NCBI RefSeq assembly: GCF_000002995.4
Contig: NW_025062479.1
Coordinates: 6,751,221-6,815,220 of the forward strand
Source of the DNA: Brugia malayi
Lineage: Eukaryota; Nematoda; Chromadorea; Rhabditida; Onchocercidae
DNA: 64,000 bases
Reading direction: 5' to 3'
Shown here: positions 38,450-51,385 of the stretch, one piece after another
How positions within the stretch are numbered: position 1 is the stretch's first letter
How the letters are laid out: the number at the start of each line of letters is the position of its first letter
Notes under the pieces: generated by a model
Database searches by the model: none
What the model was told of the DNA's origin: nothing
What the model saw: the letters and a program-made list of their open reading frames with translations, nothing else
Translations under genes and position numbers: made by a program

Positions 38450-41400
38450 ATGATTAGTGAGCGAAACTCGCTGAAAAACTCACCAAATGACGATACTGAA
38501 TTGTGGAATGTTAATGATGCTAGTTCAATTATCATCTCCCCAGGTTTGTTTCAAGAATATTACTTTATAGCATAATACAAATCCTCATTTATTTATGGAC
38601 AATTCTTGGGTAATGGACCTGCAAGATCGGTAAGCTCCTGTGAGGTAAGCTGACCCAAAAAAGATTCAGAGTAGGCAAAATTTTGGTTCCTTTTAAATAA
38701 TAAAACCAGCAAAAAGAAAAATTAAGGTACAATGGACAGCTTTTCATCACATTATTCATTTCTAAACAAAAAATGTTCGAGTTGGTTGGGAAAAAGTATT
38801 CTGCTTTCCCTGATGTTGACAGTGTTTGTTTTTGGCGTGCTTTTGGCATTTTTGATAGGGCAATGGGTCGCGAAGTCGGAGAAGAATGCGCATAAGGTGG
38901 TACAGTTTATTACATTTATCGATATTTATTTGAAGCTAAGACTAGCTTATTTCTTGTGTAAGAAGTTTCGAAAATCGAAAGTTTAATAATTCATATACTA
39001 TCCGTCCTTTTTCTTCCTTTCGGTTCATTAATTTGCTTCGCTTTGTAACTGTTTTGTAAGTCTATCAGAATATGAACTATTTTTTTTTCAGAACTAAGCT
39101 CTCCGGGACTCCAAACCATTTGCTCTGTCTCTGCAAAGCAGAATTTTTTTCTGAATTCTTTCCTTTTCTGTCTTAGACTAATTCGTATTTAGTTATGTGT
39201 AAAATATATTTTCTCGTGATAACATAAATTAGCAATATTTAAAATAACAACTTCACTGACTAAACAGAGTAATGAAATCGATCATTAACTCAGTATAATA
39301 AATTATCATATTTTCATCTCTAAAGTTGATACGGTATTATTATTACCCAACGTTTTATCTAATCAACAAACATTCATTATCAAAAATAACTGCAATTGTA
39401 CAACGAATATGACTGAATTACCGCCTCTCGAATACAGCTGGCATTATCAGTCGTCTAAACATTTATTTTAATCTACCCGTTAGTTAAGCTAAGAGCAGAA
39501 TTATCATTTATTATAAATTAGATTTCAAGTATAAGTAAGTTTCAAAGATTTTTTACAAATATCAAATAAACGTAGAAGACAACATTTTCCATATTTGTGC
39601 TATCTGATCTGAATTTTTAAATAAATATTAGGAGAACAGCGAAGAGGCGGTGATGAAAAATATTACGTTATTGAGTGTATATCCACCTTTATCAAATTCT
39701 ATCACTCCATGGGCACTTCATTTCTCTCTGAGTTCTGCTACAGCGCAGAAACATCGAAAAGTACCTTTGATAAGATTACCTAGAGCACTTCAACCTGAAC
39801 ATTATGATCTACAGGTACCTCATTTCATTCTTTTTTTAAAGTTTTCACGATCTTACGTAATAGAATAAAAAGAATTTTAAACCGCTAATACTAAGATGAA
39901 TGAACATAAATAGGCATAATGTGAATAATAACGCTTTTAAATTAATTAAATCAGATAGTTTGTAAAGTATTTCTTAAGAATTATTGCAAATCCTTTCAAC
40001 TGTTTTATTCACAGGTTGTTCTAGTAGCATGAAATTTAAGTTTCTCAAATTTTAGTCTTCTTTAGCTTATTGCGTTTTGCAGTAATTCTGATAATATAAA
40101 GACTAATTAATACGTTTGTGTTCAGTTAGATTTTACGAACGTAGTCTCAAAAGAACAAATTTCTGGCAATATATCGATACTTCTTAAATCATATGTCAAT
40201 TCTACAACACTCCATGAAGTTGCCTTTCATGCAGCAGCAAATGTACATATCGATGGAGTACGTTTACTTCATCAAGGTTTGTCTTCTTTCTGTTCTAATC
40301 TTGATAAAACCAATTTACGAATTATCGCTCACTTTTTGCAGCATGTTTCTGAATATAAAATATTCAGTTATCGCACCAGTGGTTCATAAATATAGATAAC
40401 AGATCATTTATTGTAATCTTTCAGGAAAGGTTGTTAGGATAGAGAGATTTAAACGAGAGCATCGTGCTAAGGTAATTCGACTTCAACTCGAACAACCTTT
40501 GAAAAATGGATGGTTCGCTTTTTTAATGGTATTAAGACTCTCTAAAAGAGCATACAGAAGAATTTTTGTGAGAAAGAAAAAAAAAAGTGAGACATTAAAA
40601 GGAAAATACTGTCTACCTGACAGTAAAATACGATTGATTATAAATTGTTTACTTAGGTATATGCTCGAAATGCAGTTTGTTACAAAGATTTGCAAAGACA
40701 ATAGTGGCGGAGTGCACTGTTATCGCGGTATAAGACAAGTAAGAAGTACTTGCATATTTCATAAAAATATGCCAATATTTAAAGATAAATTTTTTTATTC
40801 TCTCTGAAATAACGTGATACGGTATAAATAACACATCTATGAAAAGGAAATAATTATGTTTATCCATCCATTACACCCTCCTTTTAGAATTTTCTAATAA
40901 ATATCCAATTATTACTTTTTTCGTTATTTTAAATGCTAGTTAAACTGTGTAAGTTTATAAGTGTGTCATTTAATATTTCAGGATGTTAATTCGTTACCAA
41001 GAAATCATCATTTACCAATAATCAGTTTTACTACGAGATTTCAGCCATTATTGGCCAGGACTTTTTTTCCATGTTGGGATGAACCAAGTTGGAAGGTATT
41101 ATGCTTGCAATAATTTTTCCAAAACATTCGTAAATGTTTGCAATTCAAGTACATAACAAAAAATTGAACAATTTAGTGAACACAGTCTGGTAAAAAATAA
41201 TCATTTCATAAATGTTTGGAAGGTTTTGGCATACATTTAGTGTATTATTGTGAAATTTTAAAAGCTTCAGATAGTATTCAGGATTACCATTTTCAAACGT
41301 CATTGAAATCACAACAATAGAAGTAGAAATTTCTGTTGTAAATCTCAGATAACTTCTTAATATACTTTTTTTTAAAGGCTATATACAATATCACCATACT

Positions 41401-44400
41401 ACATTCAACTTCGATTACGGTTTTAACAAATGCGGCACCACTTCATTTCATTCAAAAGCAACGACATTCTTTTGTTCGCACAACATTCCGAGAAACACCA
41501 CCAATTCCAGCGTTTTTACTCGCATTTGCTTTTGGTTTCTTTTAAACTGTATAATTCATACACTTAGCTACGCAGTATAAATTCTCCATTTAAATTTCTA
41601 TTCAAGTGTTTAAATAATAAATGGAATTTTTAGAGCCAAAAAACAAAACTACGTTGAATTACTCAAATAACAGTGAGATTGAATAGGTTATAAGTATTTA
41701 AGGTCCATACAGCAACTTAGAGAGAAGCACCGGATATGATGTGCCACTTACTATATGGACATTTCCAGAAGATCTCGTCTATGCAAAATTTGCTGCAAAC
41801 TTTTCTCCTTATATGTTTGATCAACTTGCAAAAGAGTTCGTTGTAAGTTGCAATCAAAATGACAGAAATCTAATGTAAAATTTGATGTTGGTAGTTACAT
41901 AAACAGCTACATAAACATTCGCCTGAGAGACAGGGTTTCTCATGTTAAATAATTCTGAATGATGAATCAGTGTGAAAAAAAAAAAAAATCAACTTGGACC
42001 GAGGTGAATTAAACTGAAATGAAATGAATTATTTGATCGATTCGATTATGCTAATTTAAAAGCCTAGATCTATACAAAAAAAGTTTTTATATGTTTTCAG
42101 GTTCCTTATCCTCTTTCAAAAATCGATTTTGTGGCTGCTCATTCATTTCCGGTTAGCGGTATGGAAAACTGGGGACTAATTGTATTCCAGAAGGAGTTAT
42201 TTTTACTAGATTCATTGCTCGAAAGTAAATTTAAAAGAAATTGTATATTGATCATTCATGGATAGGAAACTGTTCAGTATTGCATTCAAGCATATATTTC
42301 ACTTTAAATTCAAAATAAATTTCACTTTGATCAATGGTATTTGATGATTATCGTTGAGGTAGCGCAAATATGACAGTGGATTTACTGGCTGAACAGTATG
42401 ATATCGAAAAAATTATTACACATGAACTTGTTCATCAATGGTAAATGTTTGAAGTTCACACTGATTCAATAAATAAATGAAGTAATTTCAATTTATTAAT
42501 ACCACCAGGTTTGGAAATTTGGTCACAATAAATGATTGGTCCGAGCTTTGGTTAAGTGAAGGATTTGCATCCTACTATGTAAATTATTTACTGAAAAAAC
42601 AGCGTCCAATTCTAGCCACTAACGAATACTTTCTCCGCCTTTCTCAGTTACTGTCAAGACAGGTTACTTAAATCTTTACTTCTGTCTCACTTTTTTCAGA
42701 ACAATTTCTATTTTCTTACTTCTACTGTGTTCCATTGCTTAACTAGGTTGTTGCAGACTTCAAGTGAGAAGGTAGCGCTAGTAAAAGTTTTCAAAACAGA
42801 AGAGGAAGTAGAAAATGCTTTCAATCCGTACCATTTATATACGAAAGGAGCTGTTATTGTTAAGATGATGTGCGATCTGGTTGGTAAGGATAACTTCCGT
42901 GAAGGTGTTAGGAGGTAAATCTACGTGTTTTTGAAACCATAACATAGTCTTAATTTACCTAATCATGTGAGGTCTATAAAAATTTTTCCTGTGTATTCAG
43001 ATTTTTAAAAACAAACGCCTACAAAAGTATTGGACGATCAGCACTGTGGAAGGCAATGCCTGCATATACTGACCATGGCTTGCAAAACAAGAAGCTTGAA
43101 AATGTTATTGAACCGTGGCTTCTTAACGATGGGATGCCTGAAGTGTTGGTGAGGTGAGTAAATAAAACTTGAAGAGAAGCATGCGTTATTTTGAAGCCCC
43201 TGCAAGGTAACTGAAGAAATTTCAGAATGATCTTTTTTCTATTTCTAGTCTATCCATCTTTTATACTATTCATCTTTATTTCCGTAAATTGTTCTTACTG
43301 TCATTATTAAATGCAAAAAGACAGGAGAGTTCAACTGTGTTTCTATTGGAATATTAAATTTCGTTTTCATTTCTCCAGTTTATACGTTCTCCTAACTATG
43401 CTGCATGTTATCAATTTCAAGCTTGCTTATATACTGTGTAGTCAAAATGACTTTTACTTTTTATTATACTTCCATGATTATTACAAATGCTATTCATATT
43501 TTCTTTTTTTACCTAGGTTAACTTCTTTTCCAAATATTCCGAAAAGATTAGTCGTGAATATTTTCTGAAGTGAACCTGATTTAAGTCGAAATTATGACTA
43601 TGGCAGTATACGTCTTATCCCACGACCATCCGATCAAAATCGTTACGTCACTTATTTACGAGGTGCTAGTACAAGGCATTATAATGTAAAGTATTCCAAA
43701 GAAACCATTAAAAAAGTAAGGATGAAGAAATGGATAGGTAAGTTTCCCGCTGGATCAAGAATAAAGAATCATGATACAGGTAACTTCTCATGCATTTTAT
43801 TCACTAGCTTTCACAATTTTGTGTGTAAGTAAGGAACTTAACTTTGAGTTTTCATTATAAAAATTTTTTCAGGTAGATCGAAAAAAATTGAAGTTGGAAA
43901 CGCCAATGAAAAATCATATTTTTACGTTGAGTCTGTAAACAAACAACGTAGTATTGAAAATATATGGACCAATTCGAAGAAGCAAGCAGCTAAAAGCAAA
44001 CAGATAGTTAGTCTCTTCCACAGATTTGTAGGTTTTATTAAACTGGGTTGTTTCCGTACTGAAAGAAGAGTTTTTTGAGCAAAAAATTTCTTAAAAATTC
44101 AGGTCGATGGTGATCAGTCTATTAGTAGAAAAAAAGAGCGGCATTATCGGAAAATAAAAGAAAATCGGCGATCAGTTCGAGAAAAGCAATTCTGGTCAAT
44201 ACCTTTCAGTTATCAGCTAAGCTCCAAAACGAATGTTTTTGGTAAGAAAAAAGTATATTTTTGTGTACAAAGAAAAATGTATACAAATATAAATTTTTTG
44301 TTGGTAAATTTTTAGCTGATACAATAAGAGAATTCTGGCTACACAACAAGACTGTGGTGCTCACGGATAAGAAATACCAGACTTCAGCAGCACTTCTGGC

Positions 44401-47007
44401 AAATGTTAACTGGAAATATCCATATCGTGTCAACTATGATATTGAAAACTGGAAAATGTTAGCAAAACTGGTAGGAGATAATTGCCCAAAACTTTGCTAA
44501 AATCTAAAAAGAATTTCTCAAAGTAATGAAATGAAAGAAAAATTTTTTTAGCTACATGAAAATCATTTATCCATACCATTATATTCCCGCATACAATTGA
44601 TACTCGATTCCGAATTCTACCTTAAACAGTCGAGCGTTCCCGAACTCTACCTGTACATTTTAAGGTAAGCACTATATAACACATTCATATGGGTTTTCAT
44701 AGTGAATATTTCCCGAATCTTCGTCGGTGTTCGGAAAGATTATCGCGGGAAATATTTCAGCTATTTGACCAAAGAAAATGATGTTGGTCTTTTATTATTT
44801 GGCCTGGATGCATTATACCGCTTTTTCGACATGTTTCGCGGAAGTTCAATCAACAATTTGCTTTTACTATTCCTAAGAGAAGTCCAGATATAACCTTTAT
44901 ATAATATATATTAATTCCATAGAAATTAATAAGATCTAAAATGACGAAGCTGATGTCACATACGGAAAGTAAAGTTGGTTAATGTGTTTCAAAGATCAGA
45001 CTAAATTTTTATTCACTTTTCAGCCAAAGAAAACATTTAGGTCACTGAATGGCTTAATAAAGTAATGGATGATACGAAGGCAAAACCTGAGTTAGCCGCA
45101 TTATGGTTACTTGATGCAAACCGACTTATCCAGTTTTATAAACTTCGATGTGCGGTGAATTTGTCAACATGTGATCCAGAACACAAGGTCACTTTAGCAG
45201 TAAAAAGCATCATCATTTTAAATTCCTTCTCTCGAGACTTGAGGAAAATTAATATCGTTTCATTAATTTGCTAATTCCATAATGCCAGTATAACTCCAAA
45301 GTTCACCTAGCAGAGATTAAATTTTTTGCTAGGTACAGCAATGGTTAAAATCGGGTGGTTTGACAAAAGGTGACCACTACTCGCAAATGACTGCTATTTG
45401 CCATCATTTATTCACTCAAGGTACCAAAGATGGACATGATGTGGTTGAAAATGGTTTAAAGCAGTTCAGCGGTAAATGGACGACCACAATACAACTGGCG
45501 ACATGTGTACGCAATGAACATATTCTCAAGAAAGTTGCAAGTCAGATCATTGCAACACGAAATGCAGCTGTTTATACTGCTATGCTGCAGGTAACTTTAT
45601 GAAATTCCACCTTTTTAAGTGACATGACTTTTCACGAAGAAATGAAATTACACAAATTGTACTTTGAAGTGGCAATGTTTCATACTCCCAATAATGAAAT
45701 GTATCCATTCATGATGTTACGGACATGTTTCTTATTCGCTAGTTATTGAATATCATATATTCCATGTTAGCTTTTTGCTAAATTGTTAAGGAATATCTTA
45801 GGTCTAATTTGTAGGTATTCATGAATCTAATTTACAAATATTTTAGAGACATTGATTTAAGATTTGAAAAAATGGATATGAGATGGGATTTTAATATGTT
45901 AGATTCATCACAGTCGGGAATCCTCCCAGCTGTTTCTTGACGTATTACGTTGGGAAAGAGAGAAAATACGACCGTTCCTTTCCCGCTGTAAATTTATTTT
46001 TCCTCCGAATGATCAGAAAAGACATTTTTACTTCAGGAGAAATATAACTAAGCATCTTAATCTGAGGCGACAATTCATAGCAATAAAGGTATGGAGAAGA
46101 CACAGATATTTTAACAGTGAGTAGTCGATACAATTAGACGTTTTCTAGAAGAAATTTATCGTCTGGATATCGCACATTACGATACAGATTCTTAATTATG
46201 ATACAGAACCGATGTCGTATTTTCAATGTTTGAATTTAAAAAGAATGTTGAACGGAAATTCAAAAAGATAATTTACACAACGTCATCACAGAGAGATAAT
46301 ACAATCCTATACTACTAATAATATAACAAAATGATTCCCCTTCACTTATATCTTAAAGAACTGCTCTTATTTTAAATTCCTAGTTCAAAATAAATGCAAC
46401 TTTCAGGAATAGCTACATGCATAATAGGTGGAGATATTGACACAATAACTGCGATTGTTTTGATGTTTCCGTGAGATTTTTGCAAAAATTGCGCACCTCC
46501 TAATAAGAGGAAATATTCTTTCTAATATATGAGTAGTTATTTCCTAATGACACTTCAATGATTCTAGTCAACTACATGTAATTGCTCCATCTCCTTTTAT
46601 CGATTGCTTTTGTACTGCTGATTTCCATTTCTTTTTTTTTTTTTTTTTGAAATTAATGATGAAAATTATTACAGAATGAGTTCACACTACTGTATAACAA
46701 GAAATTCCGAGCATTATTTTGGAAGGAAATCGCTGATATGCCACTGATAGAGCGTAAACTATTATTTTCGACAGAAACAGATCAAACAGCTCAAGTAGCT
46801 CAAACACTTGTACATTCGATACGCTCATTCAGCGAATTGGAATGGCTGGTTAATATTGTACCTGATTGGGGCCCTTACATGAAGCCACATATTGATTATT
46901 TACATCGCAAATTTCAATGGATCGATGAAATTGCCACGCCAAGAATTGAACATTTTTTGTTAAAAGTTATTAAAGCCGTAAAAAAGAAGTCAGTTACCGC
47001 ACGATGA
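38450..47007 (+). CDS. M1 zinc aminopeptidase, type II membrane protein
   Basis: Twenty-three exons, totalling 1138 residues: 38450-38543, 38727-38896, 39632-39814, 40126-40276, 40425-40512, 40657-40738, 40982-41095, 41378-41534, 41703-41842, 42101-42224, 42359-42440, 42509-42662, 42757-42914, 43001-43153, 43571-43737, 43873-44006, 44103-44241, 44316-44470, 44552-44664, 44761-44881, 45041-45187, 45333-45590, 46675-47007. Removes N-terminal amino acids from peptides outside the cell. A 50-residue cytoplasmic tail and one membrane helix (SILLSLMLTVFVFGVLLAFL) come first, then the LPRALQPEHYDL start of the M1 fold, FFPCWDEPSWK, SGMENWGLIVF, the zinc site HELVHQW with its downstream Glu in WLSEGFASYY, and the catalytic Tyr in HLYTKGA. 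The usual GAMEN reads SGMEN. The ERAP1_C-like domain follows (WKYPYRVNYDIENW, FGLDALYRFFD, QLATCVRNE). A Lys/Arg-rich segment of about 60 residues, encoded by exons 15-17, is inserted before WSIPFSY. Exon 1 and the exon 16 donor (44006 or 44027) are less certain. Confidence 0.9.
40513..40656 (+). other. Stop-free 144-base intron (possible retained intron) in the aminopeptidase gene
   Basis: The conserved reading jumps from NG-W to YMLEMQF, which sets GGATG/GTTCGC as donor and ACTTAG/G as acceptor. The 144 bases between are a multiple of three and contain no stop in the coding frame, so an unspliced message would add 48 residues, many basic, without changing the frame. Confidence 0.7.
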
Positions 47008-48035
47008 AAACAAAGGACTTTCTCAGCTAGTAAGCGCTATTTTTAGACTGATAACTGAACAATACGTTTAAAAGCTGAGTAACCTACTCAATAAAAGAAT
47101 AAGGATGTGAAATGTTCAGATTTGGGACTGTGAAGCCTTAAATTTTGTAGTAACCAGAATTTTAATTTGACCGAATATTTTATGGTTTTTATGTTTATCA
47201 GCGAAGTAAAAACAACTCCATTTAGCTTCTAATCAGGTTTCATTCTAACATATAATGTTATTTTAAAAAAATAAAAAAGGAATCGATTCTAAAGTGATTA
47301 ATTTCTAGATGTTTAATGTTTAACTAATTTTTCCAAATGTAATATCCATGTTATCGTGTCACTGAAGTGTCTTGGCAGTACTGTATGTTTAAATAAATCC
47401 AAATCAAATTGTTCTACTTTATTACGTCTTTGTACAATGCAACCGTCAACAACTACCTGAAGTAGCGTTAAAATTTTGCCCTTGTTTTGAAACCGTCATT
47501 ACTTAAGGCTCACTCTGTAGTTTATCGCGCAAACTTCACACTCTTCTTTACTTCATAATGGAAAACATTACACTTCACAGCAACTTACGTGTATTCTTAC
47601 CAGTAATTTACCTGAATACGTAATATAATCATAGCCGTTTTATAATGGCGAACTGATAACACTGTGAGCCTATAATGTTGCAGTTTGTATACACTGCACG
47701 CTGCGTATCACCACAACTCTATTTTAGAGTTGAAGAGCAGACAGATCGCCTTGTTAACTCGTCTCACCACAAATAATGTTGTTGTTGACACCACGTACCT
47801 AGATCCTCCACAACCGCTCACAAAAAATACTGCCGGTCTAGAACCGACTTACCAAGAATAAATTTATGTAATTTCCATGTTTCGTTGTCTCTTCTATCTC
47901 TTGCATCTCGATACACTTCTTTTATCTCCATTCTCGTTATAGTCTTACACATTCTCCATAGAACACACTGGCTTTCATATTGGGATATCATCAAAACAAC
48001 TTCGGAAGATCGCTGGCGATTGAGTTACTTTTAAA
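47008..48035. other. Intergenic region between aminopeptidase and ERGIC2 genes
   Basis: 1.0 kb holding the aminopeptidase 3' UTR, with AATAAA at 47090-47095, 83 bases past the stop, and presumably the ERGIC2 promoter. Pyrimidine-rich tracts at 47880-47960 lie near the ERGIC2 start, but no clear trans-splice acceptor was seen. No gene is supported. Confidence 0.5.
47090..47095 (+). terminator. Aminopeptidase polyadenylation signal candidate
   Basis: AATAAA 83 bases downstream of the TGA at 47005-47007. It is the first canonical hexamer after the stop. Confidence 0.5.
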
Positions 48036-51000
48036 ATGGATGTGAGTATGTCATTGCTGTCATCGAATACAACAATTCGCCATAGACGTCCAACGGTTCA
48101 GGAAGTTGTCCGAGATTTCGATGCTTTTAACAAGACAGTGGATGAAGTTAGTGAGGAGAAGCGAGCTGCTGGTGGATTCCGTGAGTTACTTTCAAAATTA
48201 CCTACCATTTCTGATTACTTTCTCACTTCCATGTGGCTAGAAAAATGCATGTATGGAGTTTTCAAAGAATAGTTTATTTAGTTACTTCCAAAAATTAATT
48301 TGATATGTGGCGATATCGACGTTTTTTAGATTGGTTAGCAAATGAAATAAAATCGACAAACTAAATCTTAGCTTAGAAATTGATTGGTCGATTGGACGGC
48401 AAGATGTGCACATTCAAATATTTTCAGAGTGTTATGTTTTTTATGTTTGGTATTGCTTCATGCGCAACCTTTTTTTATTAGAAGCATTTTAATGCTAATT
48501 TTGGTCACATTCTGTTGCAGGACCTTAATTTTAGCTTAGTTAAGAAAAATTCGAGCAGGGGCTTGTTGTTTATGTATCGTTGACTTTTTCGTTTGATTAC
48601 TCCTACGTAACACTAGTTTTACAGTTGCAAGTTTATCATTCCTCATCATCGCAGCATTAGTCTTTGGCGAGTTACGAAATTATTTTTACGGTGACGAAGG
48701 ACATTATTATAGATTCTCAGTGGACACAGCTTTCAGTGAGTAAGTAGATTTCTTTTCATTGTAACTGTAATATTTCTGTTCATGCTGTTATGCGCTGTTG
48801 GATAAAATTCAGAAATAGTTTGGATACCTTTTCTTCTCATGTTCAGGCATCCTGAATTGGAATTGGATATGATAGTTGCAACTCCTTGCACGAATTTGAT
48901 GGCACATCTCACGGGTACTACGTCACACGAATTCAGTTCTATGAATGAATTCAAACATGATCCAACCCGCTTCGAATTTACGGAGAAAGAAGCAATGTAT
49001 TGGAATGAACTGAAGAAAGTGCAGCATCGTACCAAAGAAGGAACCACTTTGTTTAAGAGTCTTGATGAAGTAATTCTATTTGTTTTGAGAATGACACAGT
49101 TGGACTTTAAGAAAAAAGGTCTCGCCCCGTTGATGTAATCAACTCGTAAATTAATTATTGTCATTTTTACAATATTTGTTTACTGAACATTGTTGGGATT
49201 CTGTAGATGACTTTTATCAGCGGACAAGTGGAGGAGGGTTTGAAAAATGAAGCAGAAACAAAGCAACGAGAAGAAGCGCATGCGATACAGTTGGAGAAGA
49301 AGAAAAACCCAAAGGAGTCCATGGACGGTGGGATGTTGATATTAATTGGAAACGGATTTAACGTATTTCATGTTGTTGCAAGTAAGCCTTATTTGATCAA
49401 ACTTCAAAAAAGCAAAAAAAGTTAAAGAATAATAACGGCTTCGTTTTTGGTTAAGAATTTGATTTTAGTATTGAATAGAGTTAAAATAGGAATTAAAAAA
49501 GTCTCTTGTTTTATTTACTATTTCTTTGGAAAAGGTGAAAAGTGTAGCACGAATACATTGCACCTTTTTTTTTTTCTTGCAGAAGGACGTTTTGAGAAAA
49601 AAATTTTTAATTATAAATGTTTTATCGGTTATAGGTAACTCAGAAAAGAATGAAGGCACTGCTTGCCGGATACATGGTCGTATGCGTGTCAACAAAGTCA
49701 AAGGTGATAGTTTTGTTGTTAGCACTGGTAAAGGACTAGGCGTCGATGGCATTTTTGCTCATTTTGGTGGAGTTTCCAACCGTAAGTTTTTTATATGGTG
49801 TAAATTCGGAAGTATGTTACTATGTTTTTCTGCATCGTTTAAATTAACTATTGTAGTTTGTTATTTGCTGATACAAAAATATCCATTATGAGAACTCATT
49901 ATTGCCTTGTTTATGTGGCTAAGTGATATTAAAGTTATTAATGATAATTTTCATCAAACGGATACATCAATAACATCAACGAGCTGCTTTGAATGGTAGA
50001 TTGTGATTCTTAAATAACTAATAGCTACCAACAAATGCAGTTTTTTCTTTCTAGCTGGTAATCTTTCTCATCGAATTGAGCGCTTCAATTTTGGTCCCAC
50101 CATATATGGTCTTGTGACTCCTCTAGCAGGAATAGAGCAGATTTCTGAAACAGGTAAGGTTTAAGCTTATTTTATGCAGCAGGTCGGTTCTGTTTTATGA
50201 GTTATTTCTTTTTCAATATTTGTTTTTTATAAGCTACTTAAAAAATAAGTTTTAATGCTTATCAATGTAGTCATTTATGCCTTACATATTTCTTCTTTCT
50301 AAAGTAGTAGAACCTATCAATTTTGTGCTAGTGTCCTTTCAGGTATAGACGAATTTCGTTATTTTTTGAAGGTTGTGCCTACAAGAATATATCATAGTGG
50401 TCTTTTTGGTGGCTCTACACTTACATATCAATATTCCGTGACATTCATGGTTTGACTTTACAAGAGTAATTTTAAATTACTTTAAATTACTTAAAAACAT
50501 TTTTGTGGAACAGATTTCTATCAATTCGTTTTTGAATTGATTTATTTAAAATTTGAATCTCGATTTCAATAATATGTTGTTTGATTGCATTTACGGTATT
50601 CTTTTTTTTAAATATCTTCCGAGTCATAACTTTTTATTCAAAGGTCCCAGGTCTTTTTTGTATATGAGGTTGAAGTGGTTTGCTGTGGCAGTATTCAATG
50701 AATTTATGTTTTCGCAGTTTCTTTTTTCTACTCATTAGTCAAATATACTTTTACAGAAAAAAACACCAAAAAAAGACGTGCATAAGCATGCAGCTATCGT
50801 TATTCATTATGAATTTGCGGCAACAGTTATTGAAGTTAGGCGTATTCAATCGTAAGTCTTTCATCATATCTGAAACAATACAGAATTCATTTTCCCTTTT
50901 TTATGTTTTATTCTGCTGGTATTCCATAGCAAGATTTCTGTAGATTCTTTGAATTCATTAACTTTAAAATACCCACAGTTACATTAACAGGCGTAATATA

Positions 51001-51211
51001 GTGTTATGTATTTTTTCATTATAGCTCACTGCTGCAAATGCTTATACGTTTGTGTTCTGCAGTTGGCGGAGTTTTTGCGACAAGCGTTCTGTTGAATAGC
51101 ATATGTGTGCGTGTATTAACTGTTTTGGCAGGTGTGTCGGAAAGAGCGAAAATTCGGTTGATCGATTCACAGCTAGGAATTGAACAACCTGGTGTTGTTG
51201 TTGATACTTAA
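48036..51211 (+). CDS. ERGIC2: ERGIC2/Erv41 ER-Golgi cargo receptor subunit
   Basis: Partner of ERGIC3/Erv46 in a complex that cycles in COPII and COPI vesicles between ER and Golgi and retrieves cargo. Nine exons: 48036-48180, 48625-48739, 48847-49069, 49207-49381, 49635-49781, 50055-50153, 50343-50449, 50757-50851, 51025-51211, totalling 430 residues (human ERGIC2 has 377). Order: N-terminal cytosolic VVRDFDAFNKTVDE; first membrane helix ASLSFLIIAALVFGEL; luminal domain with ACRIHGRMRVNKVKGDSF, NLSHRIERFNFGP and QYSVTF; then RLCSAVGGVFATSVLL, the second helix; and a short cytosolic tail. These match the Erv41/Erv46 fold and the spacing of human ERGIC2. A charged stretch (residues about 160-215, KQREEAHAIQLEKKK) accounts for most of the extra length. 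All phases agree. The start is the first in-frame ATG after a pyrimidine-rich tract. Confidence 0.93.
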
Positions 51212-51273
51212 TCACCACTAGAAGTGTAATATTTAGTGTAAAATATTAAGTCTAATGAGAGCATTGTTTTTCA

Positions 51274-51279
51274 AATAAA
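51274..51279 (+). terminator. ERGIC2 polyadenylation signal candidate
   Basis: AATAAA 63 bases past the TAA at 51209-51211. Confidence 0.55.
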
Positions 51280-51366
51280 GTGGCTAGCCTTCAGGGTTGA
51301 TTGGCCTTAATTAATCTTACTTTCACCAACATTGTCGGTTATGTTTGCATATTGAATCTCAATATA

Positions 51367-51385
51367 ATATATATATATATATATA
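51367..51385. repeat. AT dinucleotide microsatellite
   Basis: About nine AT units in the flank 3' of the ERGIC2 gene. A second run of similar length lies at 52061-52079. Confidence 0.9.

Noticed and set aside
43515..43570. Alternative aminopeptidase exon after TTTACCTAG
   Set aside because: In the required phase it ends in TGA at once. The conserved protein continues instead from the AAG acceptor at 43570.
44696..44760. Alternative start of aminopeptidase exon 20 after TTTTCATAG
   Set aside because: That frame stops within about 30 codons. TTTCAG at 44760 restores the conserved YLTKEND frame.
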